Assembly (NCBI GenBank): GCA_946811185.2
Contig: OX328109.1
Span: forward strand, 4,278,001 to 4,342,000
DNA length: 64,000 bases
Source of the DNA: Hippopus hippopus
Taxonomy: Eukaryota > Mollusca > Bivalvia > Cardiida > Cardiidae
Direction: 5' to 3'
Every line of letters begins with the position of its first letter. Position 1 is the stretch's first letter. The notes under the pieces were generated by a model, which saw only the letters and a list, made by a program, of their open reading frames with translations, ran no database searches and was not told the origin of the DNA. Position numbers and translations under genes: made by a program. This document shows, in pieces, positions 9,325 through 20,636 of this stretch.

Positions 9325-9436
9325 CAAGCGGACGGTATAGATTCAAGATCAGACTGCACGTTCTGTGCAGTCTGATCTTGATCTATGCCGTCCGCCAAAG
9401 CCTCTGTTTTCATCCACGATGCTAAAAAGGGTTTAA
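9325..9436. mobile_element. Family A hairpin, GCGGACGGTATAG subtype
   Basis: Hairpin 9331-9393, right flank ending AAAAAGGGTTTAA, left flank lost. Confidence 0.78.
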
Positions 9437-9639
9437 AAGGTAGACACTTAAAAGCAAATTAGATGAAAGATTTTGGCATGCGGTTATCTACTATAAAATT
9501 TCGACATTAATTGGAAAATAAGATTTAAAATAAATGAAAGTAAAACTTAACGAGGAGACGAAATTTGGGAAAACTGCCTATCGGAACTAATTTTTTTTTC
9601 ATCCCCCTTTCTCTCTCTCGCCATGTTTCGCTTGCTCTG

Positions 9640-9684
9640 TTGTCTGTCTGTATGTCCGTCCGTCTGCCTGATTGCCTGCCTGCA

Positions 9685-9717
<33 letters not shown>

Positions 9718-9718
9718 C
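9640..9718. repeat. (TGTC)n microsatellite
   Basis: Imperfect then perfect TGTC tract. It gives spurious Ser/Cys/Val-rich open frames in all plus frames. Confidence 0.92.
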
Positions 9719-9940
9719 GAAAATCTTTCAAAAATCCCATTCGAGCAGATTCCAAAGGCTGTATCTATATTTTCAAAGAGGGCTTATGTCAGGTTTTCGG
9801 AACCGCTGCGTAAGTATATTGAGATTGTTTGTTTCATGTTCCATTCATTTTGGAGGAAAAAAGACAACCATTGTTTAAATCGATATGTAACGAATCCATT
9901 TCACATTTACAAAGGGGGTCGGGCGTTGATTAACCCGCAG

Positions 9941-10361
9941 AAAAATGTATAAATAGCGCGAAAACTGATAATAAAGAGATAAGGCGGGAGGATGACGTCA
10001 AAAAACCGAATAAACCATGTGTGGTACGTCTGAGCTTTACCACAAGGGGTCTATCAAGCTAATCTGTGGATGCATAATTGTCCTAACTACTGTACAATTT
10101 TCAACGTCTTCATGCAGTATAGCGCCTTACTTCCCCAGAAAGATAAATTTTCCTAATTTCTTGCGTTTCGACCTCATAATTGTCTAATTGCTGGATCTGG
10201 ACGAATTGATGAGATAAAAACACTGTGTATATATGCCGCTTGCCAGATAGGTCTAGTTTTACGTGATGCGTCATATGTGCCGCATGGCATCTGGCTGCAA
10301 CTAGGTACACCCACACTACTCAACTCTCTTCCAGACAACAGAGACGCTGTGGCAAAAGGGG
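9941..10361. other. Stretch with nothing recognised
   Basis: No exon, SINE head or long palindrome seen. Short open frames only. Confidence 0.5.
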
Positions 10362-10860
10362 GTTTATTTCATGCTTTCCGGTAGGTTATCGAGAAATATC
10401 GGTGAAATATTTTTCGATATTTCATGGTTACGACCAGTGAAAATATCGATTTTTATATTCTAACTCTTCAGTTGAAGGCGGAAACCGTTGTTCCCGCGCA
10501 CTAGTTACCTAGGTAAAATGCACGTGCCTCACAACCAGATGGTAAAATGACGTAATTTACCTTACATTTCTCGTGCTTGACGTAATATTGTAATGCGTTA
10601 AAATGAGGAGGGGGTACGCCACGGGGAATAACCGAAAAGAACTGTACTGGATTTTGATTAAGTTCCCCGCAGAAAGGGTTAAAAGCACGAAATAAATAGA
10701 ATATTTTTTTTTCGGTGAAAGATCGAAATTTATTTCATCTCTTGAACATCATCGGTAATATTTTCACGCGTGGCTGCGCCACCCGTGAAAATATTACCGA
10801 TCATGTTCAAGAGATGAAATAAATTTCGATCTTTCACCGTAAAAAACAAATATCCTCTAT
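10362..10860. mobile_element. Family E element ending in a 127-bp palindrome
   Basis: Begins TTTATTTCATGCTTTCCGG, has TTCCCGCGCACTAGTTACC in the middle, and ends with the palindrome 10713-10839 (CGGTGAAAGATCGAAATTT ... AAATTTCGATCTTTCACCG). A second copy is at 39135-39680. Confidence 0.8.
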
Positions 10861-11003
10861 TTAATGCATCTCCGTGATGCATCATACCAAACAAGTCATC
10901 ATATAAGTCCTGATACATACAATAAATCTTGTCTAACAAGCAACTAAATCTTGAGGTAGACTTGTCCTTTGACATGCAGGAAATTGACCAGTAGCAAAAT
11001 GCC
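10861..11003 (-). repeat. Family B fragment (left half)
   Basis: TTAATGCATCTCCGTGATGC through TTTGACATGCAGGAAATTG. The hairpin half is missing. Confidence 0.75.
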
Positions 11004-11349
11004 GGAACTCGCACTACTATAGCCATTTCGAGGGAAAATGAAGTCGTTGTTGGTAAGACAACTATGTGTGGAAAATGTTATTATTTTCATGTTTAATAAC
11101 AACAAAAAATACAGCATAAGTTATTTAAAGTAAACAAAATTGTGAAAAAAAATATTATATTCTTATCAGCGAATTACTGGGATTTCACAGTGAATAACGC
11201 CACTAGAGATGATAAATATGGTATCGTCACTGGTGACGATATAGTTTTAGAATGTTTGCCGGAACTACTTTTTTCCTATATTGCTCATATTGTACCATTC
11301 TTGATAATTAGTAGAGTTTAAAAAAGGTGAATTAGGAAGATAATAAATA

Positions 11350-11503
11350 GGATAATTAACTGGTTGTGTGTAATATTAAAAATCTGTCACTCGAATAGGG
11401 TTTGATGCGGTTAAAAACTCGTCCTTCGGACTCGTTTTTCAACCACATCACACCCCATTCTAGTGACAGATTTTTACTATCACACACAACCAGTTGAATA
11501 TCC
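11350..11503. mobile_element. Family M, 154-bp palindromic element
   Basis: GGATAATTAACTGGTTGTGT at the left and ACACAACCAGTTGAATATCC at the right. The centre is CGTCCTTCGGACTCG. The arms are about 70 bp and nearly complementary throughout. Confidence 0.8.
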
Positions 11504-11944
11504 TCTATTGATTTACTCCCTATCTTTTTCAAAACAACTGAGTAATTGAAATCGCCGTGATATGACATAACTGCTGTTGAAAGCCACTTAAAAAAGTAGT
11601 CTATCAGACAAGCTAGTTTAACTGACTACTGGTTCCCCCTTCTCTCCCCCCCCCCCCCTTGTCTTTTTCTACTTCCTAGACTTGGGGTGCTACAAGGACA
11701 ACCCGAAGTACCTACTTTAAACGGCTCCTTGGATCGTTCTTTATCAAAAGAAGTTCAAGTCTGCATTTTGAATTTAAATTTCAAAGGGAAGGAGGAAAAG
11801 TACTTTCCGGTGAGGTGGTACAAAATCGATCCAGTATTTTCTAAAAACTGATAGACTTTCAAACTCAAACTCCTTTGAAATACAAGTAAACAAGCCTCGA
11901 GGTGCATTCCTGTGGCGGATGTAAGACTGGCTTAACGCGTCATC

Positions 11945-12167
11945 AAACAAAATCGTGTTTTGACGATCCCAAAGAAGAAAGCTTTCCGAAACATTATGGG
12001 CTAAGGAAAAAACGCTGATTACCAGTATTTTCTCCTTTCCCAATAATGTTTCTCTGTCCATAGACAAAATGTCGCCATTTGAATGGTCTATAATTTGCCG
12101 TCTGCAAATGTTCTTTGAATTTAGACAGGTTTAAAACTATTGCTTGTGTCTGATAAAAAGTTAAAAC
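11945..12167. mobile_element. Family D element, diverged
   Basis: AAAATCGTGTTTTGACGATC, centre CGCTGATTACCAGTATTTTC, TTTGCCGTCTGCAAATG. Confidence 0.72.
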
Positions 12168-12248
12168 TTCAAAGAGTAATATTAAGTGCAGGTGCGCTTA
12201 TTACCCAATATGCTCTTCTGTAATAAACTTACGTTAGTGGCTCTCACG

Positions 12249-12322
12249 AAAGGATAGTAACACAATTTCTGACTGGCTAAATCAGAGAGGTTGAGCCAAT
12301 CAGAAATTGCGTTCCTTTCAAA
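12249..12322. repeat. Family K-like short palindrome
   Basis: GTAACACAATTTCTGACTGG and CCAATCAGAAATTGCGTTCC are inverted around TTGAGCC/GGCTAAATC. It resembles the centre of family K at 48459 and 56733. Confidence 0.6.
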
Positions 12323-12404
12323 ATCGAAAAACTTGAGGATGGAAATGCAATTAAGATAGATGGTGAATGTGGCCCGTTTTCGTACGGATAAACATGGCAT
12401 GAAA

Positions 12405-12665
12405 TTAAAGCTTACATGTAAATAAACATTGCGTGTTAATAAACCTTGTATGTAGATAAACCATATATGTACATAAACCTGGCATGTAAATAAAAGTCGC
12501 ATATAAATAAACATTGCATGTAGATAAACCTGGCATGTAGATAAACCATATATGTATATTAACCTTGCATGTCGATAAACCTGGTATGTAGATAAATCCT
12601 GCGTTTAAATAAAACTTGCGTGCAGATAAAACTTGCATGTAGATAAACATTGCATGTAATTAAAG
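12405..12665. repeat. 18-bp minisatellite, about 14 units
   Basis: Units of the type CATGTAGATAAACCTTG, diverged. Open frames across it on the minus strand are translations of the repeat. Confidence 0.88.
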
Positions 12666-12954
12666 CTTGTGTTTGTAAAGCTACGTAAAACTTAGAACTA
12701 TCTGTCAACAAGCACTCGGATCAGTCTTCGTTTTGTTGCAGTCTGATCCAAGTCCATGTTGGACGGAAGTTTATTCATCTAGCACTAATCAAGCTCTCTA
12801 TGACCATAAAAGCTGCTCTAAATCCCTACTGATCAAGATTTCTCCACAGGGTACTTGACTCTGTATTGGTTTCACGGATATATAATAATATGTAATATTG
12901 TTGTTTGCATTATGGGCCGGTGGCCTTCTGCATAAATAAATATTTGAGTTGAGT

Positions 12955-13070
12955 TGAGTTGTAGATAAATCTGGCATGTAGACAAACCTTACATCTAATA
13001 AACCCGGCATGTAGATAGACTTTCCACGTATATAAACCTGTCATGTAGATAAACCATGTGTGTCGAGACA
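12955..13070. repeat. Second block of the same minisatellite
   Basis: GTAGATAAATCTGGCATG and similar units. It is separated from the first block by about 290 bp of unrelated DNA that ends in GAGTTGAGTTGAGTTG. Confidence 0.8.
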
Positions 13071-13694
13071 ACTTTTTTACTGTCCGAATATGAATTCTAT
13101 GTGACCTGACATTGAAATCTTTTTTCAAAGCATTGTTTTAAAAGTTTTGAACAATCGCTTGAGGAAAGTCATTCCATTTTTCTTTCATGAGATTTTTCCA
13201 AACCATTCCAAAAGACACTGCTACTGATTTTGAATTAGAAGTCTGATTACGTAGCAGCTTCTTATAGAATCAAAAACGTTTTTTGTCGAGCAATTTCTCC
13301 TTTCGCCACTATGTTTTCACCTATAATTGAATTTCCAATCACGATGTTATCCTTTTTCTAAGAATTTTTTGAATTCGTCAGTTTCAAATTTATTCCCAAC
13401 GGTAATGAGAGAAAATTTGATGTCATAAACAGTGAAGCTAATTTCAGGATTTTATCAGACATAGAGAGATTTCGTTTACCAAAGTAAAATCCCTAGAAAC
13501 TGTTTATTTATGTTTCTCAGCATTTATAGAAAGTACAGAAATTAGGCCCACAAAACAAATCTAAGACAAACAAAAACCGCAACGATGAAAACAAATAAAT
13601 TAAACCTATTCTGGTGTTTAGAGTGAAACTTGAGGCAAAGCAAAAATAAAACAAGCCCCCCCCCCCCCCGCCAAGAAAAAAAACCCTGCTTTGC

Positions 13695-13893
13695 TCTTTC
13701 AACGCCAATGGTGATTTTTTGGACAAAGCTTTTGCAGACGGTGTATATCCAAGATCAGACTGCACATACGTGCAGTCTGATCTTAAATCTATACTGTCCG
13801 ATAATTGGCCGGAATGATCCTTGATTTCAGTGGAAGTCGATTTTTAGACCTCGAAAAAAGTCGAATTTATTTAAGTTGGCAGCGAAAGAGTCG
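13695..13893. mobile_element. Family A MITE, diverged flanks
   Basis: Hairpin 13738-13800 with a short loop CATACG. The right flank GAAGTCGATTTTTAG to GCGAAAGAGT resembles the copy at 54349. Confidence 0.72.
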
Positions 13894-14159
13894 GTGGTGG
13901 TTGTGAATATTGTATGACAGAGAAAGGTGTGCGGAATGTTTCGTTTTTGTTTCGTTTTGTACGTAGAGATACATTTTAACACGGTGCAAAATATTGGAGA
14001 ATATGTAGAGAATTAGAGAATTAGAATTTAGAATTAGAGAAATGTGTGCCTTTTTTTTATAAACATGTATATCTATAGGAAATAGATTTACATATATACA
14101 TAGAAATTTACAAGGTGTCAAGAAAGTAAATGAATAATTTGTTTACTTGCACAGAGCGA

Positions 14160-14252
14160 TAGCGAGACAGACAGACAGACAGACACTGATAGAGACACAG
14201 ACAGACAGACAGATGGACAGAGAAAAAGACAGAGACACAGACAGAAAGACAG
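14160..14252. repeat. (ACAG)n microsatellite
   Basis: Interrupted AGACAGAC tract. Confidence 0.9.
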
Positions 14253-14647
14253 ACAAATGGGGTTGCCTTTGAGTGGAATGATTTCCCTATTCAAATTCCG
14301 TAATGGGAGGAGGGGGAAAATGGAGAACATAGTATTTGTGTGATATCAAATATTGTCCCCATAGACACGTTGGCCATGAGTTTCGATCTAAATCTATATA
14401 CGTAGAATAAAAATAAGGGAACCCTTGTATTTCATCTTGAGGTAATTCTTTATTTTACCTAAAACATTTAACAGATATGGAATATAAGTCAATGTGGGTG
14501 TGACCTCCATGTGCATCAACACCTGCACGACACCTGGCGGGGGAGGGGGGGGGGGCATACTGGAGATGATACGGCGTATTTTTGCTCTTGCTGAAATATT
14601 GAGAGGTAAAGTCACCCTGTCATATCGTGTCAGAAGAAACAAGTAAC

Positions 14648-14942
14648 AGCCCCCATACATCAGTTGGTAGAGCGTAGGACTCATGAACGTGATGTTTCGG
14701 GTCACTCGAGGGTGTGGGTTCGATTCCATCTAAAATTACTAATAGTCTTTCAGATGAGACGTTAAACCAAGGCCCCGTGTGACAGTGCTATACACCGAAC
14801 ATGTTAAAGGACCAGGCGTAAGTTAGGATGGATTTTATCTTGTATCTACACTATCCCCCGTAAAAATACTAACAGCCTTCAGGGGGCGTCGTCAATATGG
14901 GCAACCGGTGGCCACGATAAATAAACGCAAATTCAATCAAGT
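14648..14942 (+). mobile_element. tRNA-derived SINE S2
   Basis: Head ATCAGTTGGTAGAGCGTAGG, B-box GGGTTCGATTCC, CAGATGAGACGTTAAACC, then GGCCACGATAAATAAACGC tail. It matches the minus-strand copy at 6857-7180. The head resembles a tRNA but no cloverleaf is intact, so it is not a tRNA gene. Confidence 0.83.
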
Positions 14943-15236
14943 AACAGGATTCCCTTATTTTTGGTAGCTACGTAGCCTATATATTGTTCACACAAGGCAG
15001 TTTGATCTTAACCTTTGTTGTCTGTGAAAATTTGGCACTCTACGGGTTAAATTGCCACGACGTGAAAACCCTGAAATGGCAAATTGTGAATTACAGAAAA
15101 AAATACCAGGAAATCTCCTAAAGTTCAGACTGACACAATCTATTTGATCGTTAATGATTCTAACATGTGTCGGTTTGTATTAAAGGTACAGCACCAGTCT
15201 TTTTCGTACAGGAAAGTAGTTATTACGTCCATTTAT

Positions 15237-15736
15237 ATATTATGAGCCATACTCTTGCAAAGGGTTTAATGCATCTCCGTGATGCATGATACTGAGCAAG
15301 TTGTCACATTCTTATGGATTTATAAAATCCATTTTGTCTAACAACCGGCTGAATCCTGAGATAGGCTGGTCCTTTGACATACAGAATATTGATTGCGCAG
15401 GCTGATCTGGGTCGCTACTTTTTGCATATGGATTAAGCCCCCTTTTCATCGAGCATGGTTAATATATTATGAGTCATGCTCTGTGAAAAGGGTGTTTAAT
15501 GCATTTGCACAAAGTATCGACCCAGGCCAGCCTCTGCAGTCCGCGCAAGCTGACCTGAGTCGATACTTTTTGCTATTGGACAATCCTTTGCTTGTCAAAG
15601 GACCAGTTTACCTCATGATTCAGTTGGTTGTTAGGGAAAATGGATTTTATGGATCAATAATTATGTGATAACTTGCTCGGTATAATACATCATGGACATA
15701 CATTTAACCCCCTTTTCACCTAGCATAGCTCATAAA
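15237..15736. mobile_element. Two family B MITEs, opposite orientation, adjoining
   Basis: First copy 15237-15468 (minus type; one hairpin arm lost, GATTGCGCAGGCTGATCTGG). Second copy 15469-15736 (plus type), beginning TGAGTCATGCTCTGTGAAAA. They adjoin at ATATTATGAG. Confidence 0.82.
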
Positions 15737-15764
15737 CACATGTACTATTGTACTATAATCAGTT

Positions 15765-15815
15765 GAGAAAGAAAGAAAGAAAAAAAGAAAGAAAGGAGAG
15801 AGAGAGAGAGAGAGA
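15765..15815. repeat. GA-rich simple repeat
   Basis: GAAAGAAAG then (GA)n, ending just before repeat O. Confidence 0.85.
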
Positions 15816-15818
15816 GGA

Positions 15819-15925
15819 CCTCGTGTGTACCTGGGAAAAGTTTGATTGATACCCCAGTTTGATCCACTCGAGCATAGTACGGAATGTTTCTCAGCAGTTG
15901 ATCTGAATTCACAAGGCTTTTTACC
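15819..15925 (+). repeat. Dispersed repeat O, copy 1
   Basis: GTGTACCTGGGAAAAGTTTG, then GGAATGTTTCTCAGCAGTTG. It recurs in direct orientation at 17909-18015. Confidence 0.75.
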
Positions 15926-16146
15926 TTTAGAGTACCTACACACGCACACAGGCATAGAGACAGGAAGAGGGAAAGAGATACAGACGGACGGACAGACAAA
16001 CGGGCGGGCGGACCCCAAAGTTCAAACAGTTTTCAACGTATTTGATCGTTACTTACTCTAGAACAGTCGTGTGTGTTTGTATGCATAAAGATATAGTATC
16101 AACGTGTGTTTATTAAATGGAGGTAGCAACAACGACAGATTTTATA

Positions 16147-16353
16147 TTAACCGTTAGCTGTTAAATAAATAAAACCAAAATTTCAACTTATTAGTTGAAT
16201 CTTAAATATTGCGATTTCAAAGTTAATTTCATCGGGGAAAATAACGTATCGGACAGTGTAGATCAAGATCAGACTGCACGTTTCGTGCAGTCTGATCTTG
16301 ACCTACACTGGCCGAAAAAGCGCCCCGTGTTGCGCTTAGCAACCTTAGGTTCA
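16147..16353. mobile_element. Family A MITE, full length
   Basis: TTAACCGTTAGCTGTTAAAT to GCGCTTAGCAACCTTAGG. Hairpin 16252-16313. Confidence 0.82.
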
Positions 16354-16907
16354 ATTCAAAGTTAAAACATTGCAGTTTCACACGCTCTGTATCGAAATAC
16401 GAAGCAGTACCTTTAAAAGAGGCATTTACAAAGGGCGATAAAAGTGTCGAATGAAATGTAGCATTCATTCCGTAAAAAATCGTCGAGGATAAAAAAAAAA
16501 GGTGAAGACATTTTTTATCAATCAACAAGCGAGGAATATACGAGTAATAAAATAATAAGAAAAACGTGATTCGTATTGGGGAGGGGGAAAAAACCCAGCG
16601 GAATTCAGCCTCTGTTCACCAACCATTCTGAATAATATACTTAGTTAACTTCAAAGTCTAGGGGATAAAAAACCCACAGTTTTTGATTGTCTCAACTTTC
16701 TTTCGTTTGGCAGCAAACAAAATTTAAAAGAATCAGAGAAAAAGAAGCTGTTGCTTGGGTAAACACTCACTACATACAAGTTAAAAAGTGATTTATCTTG
16801 ATCGTCCATATTTTACAAGACTGGTTTTGGTGGTTTTTTTCCCGAATGTCGCCTGCAATGTATTTGTCACTGCAGGATTGTTTACTGCGTGCTACAAGAC
16901 TACAACA
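16354..16907. other. Stretch with nothing recognised
   Basis: AT-rich intron DNA with short homopolymers only. Confidence 0.5.
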
Positions 16908-17030
16908 CAGTTTAACAAAATTTTCGACTTGTCCAAATTGAAAGCTTTTGCAGACGAAAAACTAAAGCTGATTCTATATATGAAATTTTTCTTTGTCTTT
17001 AAGAGGGTAGAAAATATTTACGGGAAAGTA
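16908..17030. repeat. Family D left-arm fragment
   Basis: CGACTTGTCCAAATTGAAAG, TTTGCAGACGAAAAACTAAA and GGGTAGAAAATATT match D before its palindrome. Confidence 0.68.
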
Positions 17031-17386
17031 TATTGGAAAGCTTTCTCTTTCAGTGTCATTTTTACAATGTCCTCAATCTCTCTAAACCCCCTCCCCCACA
17101 CCTGCAACCTCCAAGGCTTTAACATGTATCCTATCCGGATCACTAAAAAGAACACATAAAGATACGCTGGCCATCTTGTTCTGACATAAATTGACTTCTA
17201 AGGTCCGATCCGGTCATTAGGACCGATCCGATCGGCGTATTTTACCCATCCACCAGGGAGCATGGAGGACTTAAAAAATGTTGAACTATGGGATCTCTCT
17301 CCCTACCTCTCTCTCTCGGTTATCGCCTTCAATGTCTATTGGTAGTTTCAATAACTCTTTACCAAACAAAACCGAATAGATAAATG

Positions 17387-17645
17387 ACTTGCAACACGCG
17401 AAAAGGGGCATTCGGATATTTGCGTAAAGTGTCGTCTCAGATCAGCCTGCGCAGTCCGCGGAGGCTAATCCGAAACGACACTTTCCATTTTTATGTAATT
17501 TTCTGTCTTGCGCAATTCTACTGAGCACAAAACCGAATGTAGTCGTAAAATGCCGTCTCGGATTAGCCTGCGCGAACTGCGCAGGCTGATCCGAGACGAC
17601 ACTTTACGCATATGTCCGAATGCCCCTTTTCGCGTGTTGCAAGCC
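17387..17645. mobile_element. Family C MITE, full length
   Basis: GACTTGCAACACGCGAAAAG to CTTTTCGCGTGTTGCAAGCC. Two hairpins at 17433-17482 and 17551-17602. Confidence 0.88.
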
Positions 17646-17908
17646 ATATAGACTAAAAGCGTGGAGGTTCACATCCAAATAATTTCGATAGGGCCCTTCG
17701 CCTTTCCCCTTTACCCAGCTCTTCATCAACATATTCCATTTTGCGCCTGAAAATAAATCTCCCACCATTAATATTGAAAAACTTGCTACGTCTACGCATA
17801 CCATCCATAGGTCGATTAGGGCGTGTTTTATTCGAAGATCAAACTAACAAGTAATTCGTATTTATTTCAGTTGTTGGCGCTCTTTTTCTTTTATCTCGTT
17901 CCCAACGA

Positions 17909-18015
17909 CTTCGAGTGTACCTGGGAAAAGTTCGATTGATACCACAGTTTGACTCACTCGAGTATAGTAAGGAATGTTTCACAGCAGTTGTTCTTAATTC
18001 ACAACGCTTTTAACC
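17909..18015 (+). repeat. Dispersed repeat O, copy 2
   Basis: GTGTACCTGGGAAAAGTTCG through AATTCACAACGCTTTTAACC, about 90% like copy 1 by eye. Confidence 0.75.
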
Positions 18016-18334
18016 TGTTGAGTATGGCTATGTTTGCTTTTGTGGACAGAAGATCAAGATCAGATACTAGATCTAACACTATCCGCGGTGCTGAGACATT
18101 GTGGATACAATCAGTTGTATTAACTCAATGCATTTAATGAAAAACAGCCCTTCTTGAAAACGTTTTCAGTTATGACAGTTTGATACAATTTTCTCGAAAA
18201 ATTTCTACCTTAGTAATGGATTTAACTTGGCATTTACGAAGCTGTACGAAGAGAAAGTTCATGTCAGGGGCCTGGTGGAAGTGCAACTGCCTAGATAAAT
18301 TTAGCTGAAAAGTAACACAACTTTAGGAATTGTT

Positions 18335-18445
18335 TCCCATCGGTCGCGAGTTTGAATCCTCGCTCGAGCAAAAGTTCTTTCCGATGACTTGTGACAGATA
18401 TCACGACAGGATTCATTCTTCATTCACCGATAAACTTAGTTTTGC
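18335..18445 (+). repeat. Degraded S1 SINE fragment
   Basis: GCGAGTTTGAATCCTCGCTC, TTCTTTCCGATGACTTGTG and CGACAGGATTCATTCTTC follow the S1 order. Confidence 0.6.
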
Positions 18446-18644
18446 CTTAATCCTTAGTTCTTATCCTATCATACGCCAACATGGCTGTAATTTACGGGGC
18501 TTGTATAGCATGATAAGCCTATACATCTATGGTGTGATCACAGACTACATTTCCTGCTTCTCTGCCAATAGTTTCAGTCCTACAAAACCCTCTAAATGCC
18601 AATTATTATTATTATTATTATGCAAGTTAATCCTTCACATGTAT

Positions 18645-18790
18645 AACAATCCAGCATTTTCCCCTTATCCAACAATGCTTTTTACCCTATCAAAGACAAG
18701 TTCAATTGTTGAGTCACCGGTAATATGTTGTCTGCAATGCTTTCAATATGAGCAAATCTAAAATCTTATCGACTGGTTCAAAGAGTTAAC
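18645..18790. repeat. Family D right-half fragment
   Basis: CCAGCATTTTCCCCTTATCC, TTGTCTGCAATGCTTTCAAT, then a TTCAAAGAGTTAA end. Confidence 0.68.
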
Positions 18791-19043
18791 CTTGTCGTCT
18801 GGTACAAAATGTTAACAATATACTTTCTGAGAACGTGAGTCAGAAGGTGAAAAAGAGCACTAAACAACAATACACAAGCAAACAAAGTATTGACCTTTGT
18901 GTACCGAACAGTGATTCCTAGTTGAGGCTATATAAATGTACCTACTACTGGGCTAATTCAGAAACCTTCTTTACTGATAAAATCTGATAAGTGATGAAAC
19001 CGACCTTAAGCACTCATGCTACTGAGCAAGACTCAATGGGGCT

Positions 19044-19118
19044 ATGCAGACAGTGTAAATCAAGATCAGACTGCACAAAAAGAGCCAAATGATTTTGGGT
19101 ATACATTGTCCGATACGA
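19044..19118. repeat. Family A hairpin with one arm mutated
   Basis: GACAGTGTAAATCAAGATCA and ATACATTGTCCGATACG bracket a core that has lost its GCAGTCTGATCTT arm. Confidence 0.65.
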
Positions 19119-19324
19119 TGAAATTCTTTCGGTGAAAGATAAAGATTTATCTTTAATTTTCTTGATGATGACGATGAACTCTGTAGTTCAAGTCAATAAG
19201 ATATTCTGTATTCTGATGAAATATCTTTTAAGTCTCAAGAAACTGAATTTGCTTCACAATCGTTGTTGAATAAAACAAATATCTCATCTTCATTTTTTCG
19301 TACTAAAGTTGCACTTGAATGACC

Positions 19325-19726
19325 TCTTATCCAACAATCCGTGTTTTGAAGACCCTGAAGATGAAGGCATTTTGTCCATTTCCCGCAATGTGTTTTATTT
19401 TTTCTTAGAGAAGATCCATTATTTGAGCCAAACCCAATTTCTCGTCTGCAATTAGTTTCATTATGTACCAGTCTAATAATTTATCATCTAATCTATTAAC
19501 TCTTCACCAAACGACAAAATTTTGGACCAGTCAAATTGAAAGTATTTGCAGACGACAAATTGAATGTGGCTCAAATGATGAAATTTGTCTCTGAACGAGT
19601 AGAAAACATTGTGAGAAAAGAAGAAAATGCTGGTCACCAGCATTTTCTCCTTTTCCCACAATGTTTTCAAAAGACTTCTTCCTAAGGATCGTTAAAACTC
19701 GATATTGTGTTGTAAACAGTTAAAGA
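19325..19726. mobile_element. Two family D elements
   Basis: A diverged copy at 19325-19492, then a well-kept copy at 19496-19726: TTAACTCTTCACCAAACGAC, palindrome 19624-19655 (GCTGGTCACCAGC), and GTAAACAGTTAA. Confidence 0.83.
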
Positions 19727-19976
19727 GATTAAACTTAAACGCCTGAAAATATTCTCGACCATTAAAATACCCCATAGTGAGAAGATGTGTTTTTCTTTGC
19801 ATACGAATGACGTAAAACTCCTCGTTTTTTTGGCTCCGAAAATTTGCTACCTGCTGGGTAAAAATTGCTTTCAACGCTTTCGGGCACCTAAGGGCAATTT
19901 TAATTGCTTCTTAGAACAGTGTAACTCAAGATCAGGCGTTCATATTCAGCAACCATTCTAATTTACGTTCTTAGTC

Positions 19977-20134
19977 GAATCACAGGCCTTTGAAGCTCCA
20001 TTATTTTGTCCCGTAACACCAAAATTTTCATTGCCCGATCATCGGATACTTTTACTAAAAATAGCACATCGGTGCATCTTCTCTTTATATCGTATATCAT
20101 ACCAATGGAGCTTGTTCGGCCAGTGGTATAATTC
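19977..20134. repeat. Family H, deleted copy
   Basis: CACAGGCCTTTGAAGCTCC, AAATAGCACATCGGTGCATC, TTTATATCGTATATCATACC, then AGTGGTATAATT. It lacks the right terminal repeat. Confidence 0.7.
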
Positions 20135-20271
20135 TCAAGAAAATTCTAAAATTTCAAAGTGACTCAATTTCTGAATGTCACTTTCGGATTGAATGGCTAA
20201 ACTACATGCTTCACCGAAAATTGTGTTATGTTCAATATTTACAGTAAGAGTGAGGATGCTTTTCATTAACT

Positions 20272-20415
20272 GATTGAATGGTGTTTTACGCCACTTTCAA
20301 CATTTTTCAGCCATATCACAGCGGCAGCTCACTTATTCAAGCATGGCCTGAGCTTCAGCAGTGCTAGGCTAGGGCTCTGAGATGTCTTGCCCAAGGTCAC
20401 TTAAACGAAAGAGGA
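20272..20415 (-). repeat. Degraded SINE tail, minus strand
   Basis: On the minus strand it reads TTGAAAGTGGCGTAAAACACC, an S1-like tail. The adjoining TGTCTTGCCCAAGGTCAC block is SINE-like but not S1. Confidence 0.5.
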
Positions 20416-20516
20416 TGCTATTCAGAACGTTTGGTGATAGAGGAAATAGCTGTAGTTTTTGATAACTTCATGTTGACTCCTAAAATACCTTTCACAACTA
20501 TATTTTTATTTGCATC

Positions 20517-20584
20517 TGAGGACAGTGTAGACCAAGATCAGACTGCACAGAACGTGCAGTCTGATCTTGGATCTACACTGTCCG
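20517..20584. mobile_element. Family A hairpin
   Basis: GGACAGTGTAGACCAAGATC / GATCTTGGATCTACACTGTC, loop near AGAAC. Confidence 0.82.
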
Positions 20585-20636
20585 ATATGTTGGCAGATAT
20601 TTTCATCAAACATGTGCCGAGCTTACAGGTAATATA

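Noticed and set aside
12182..13128. Minus-strand open frames rich in Met, Pro, Gly, Leu and Tyr
   Set aside because: They are translations of the 18-bp minisatellite.
14651..14735. tRNA gene
   Set aside because: The A- and B-box-like blocks belong to SINE S2. The rest does not form a cloverleaf, and the body matches the SINE at 6857-7180.
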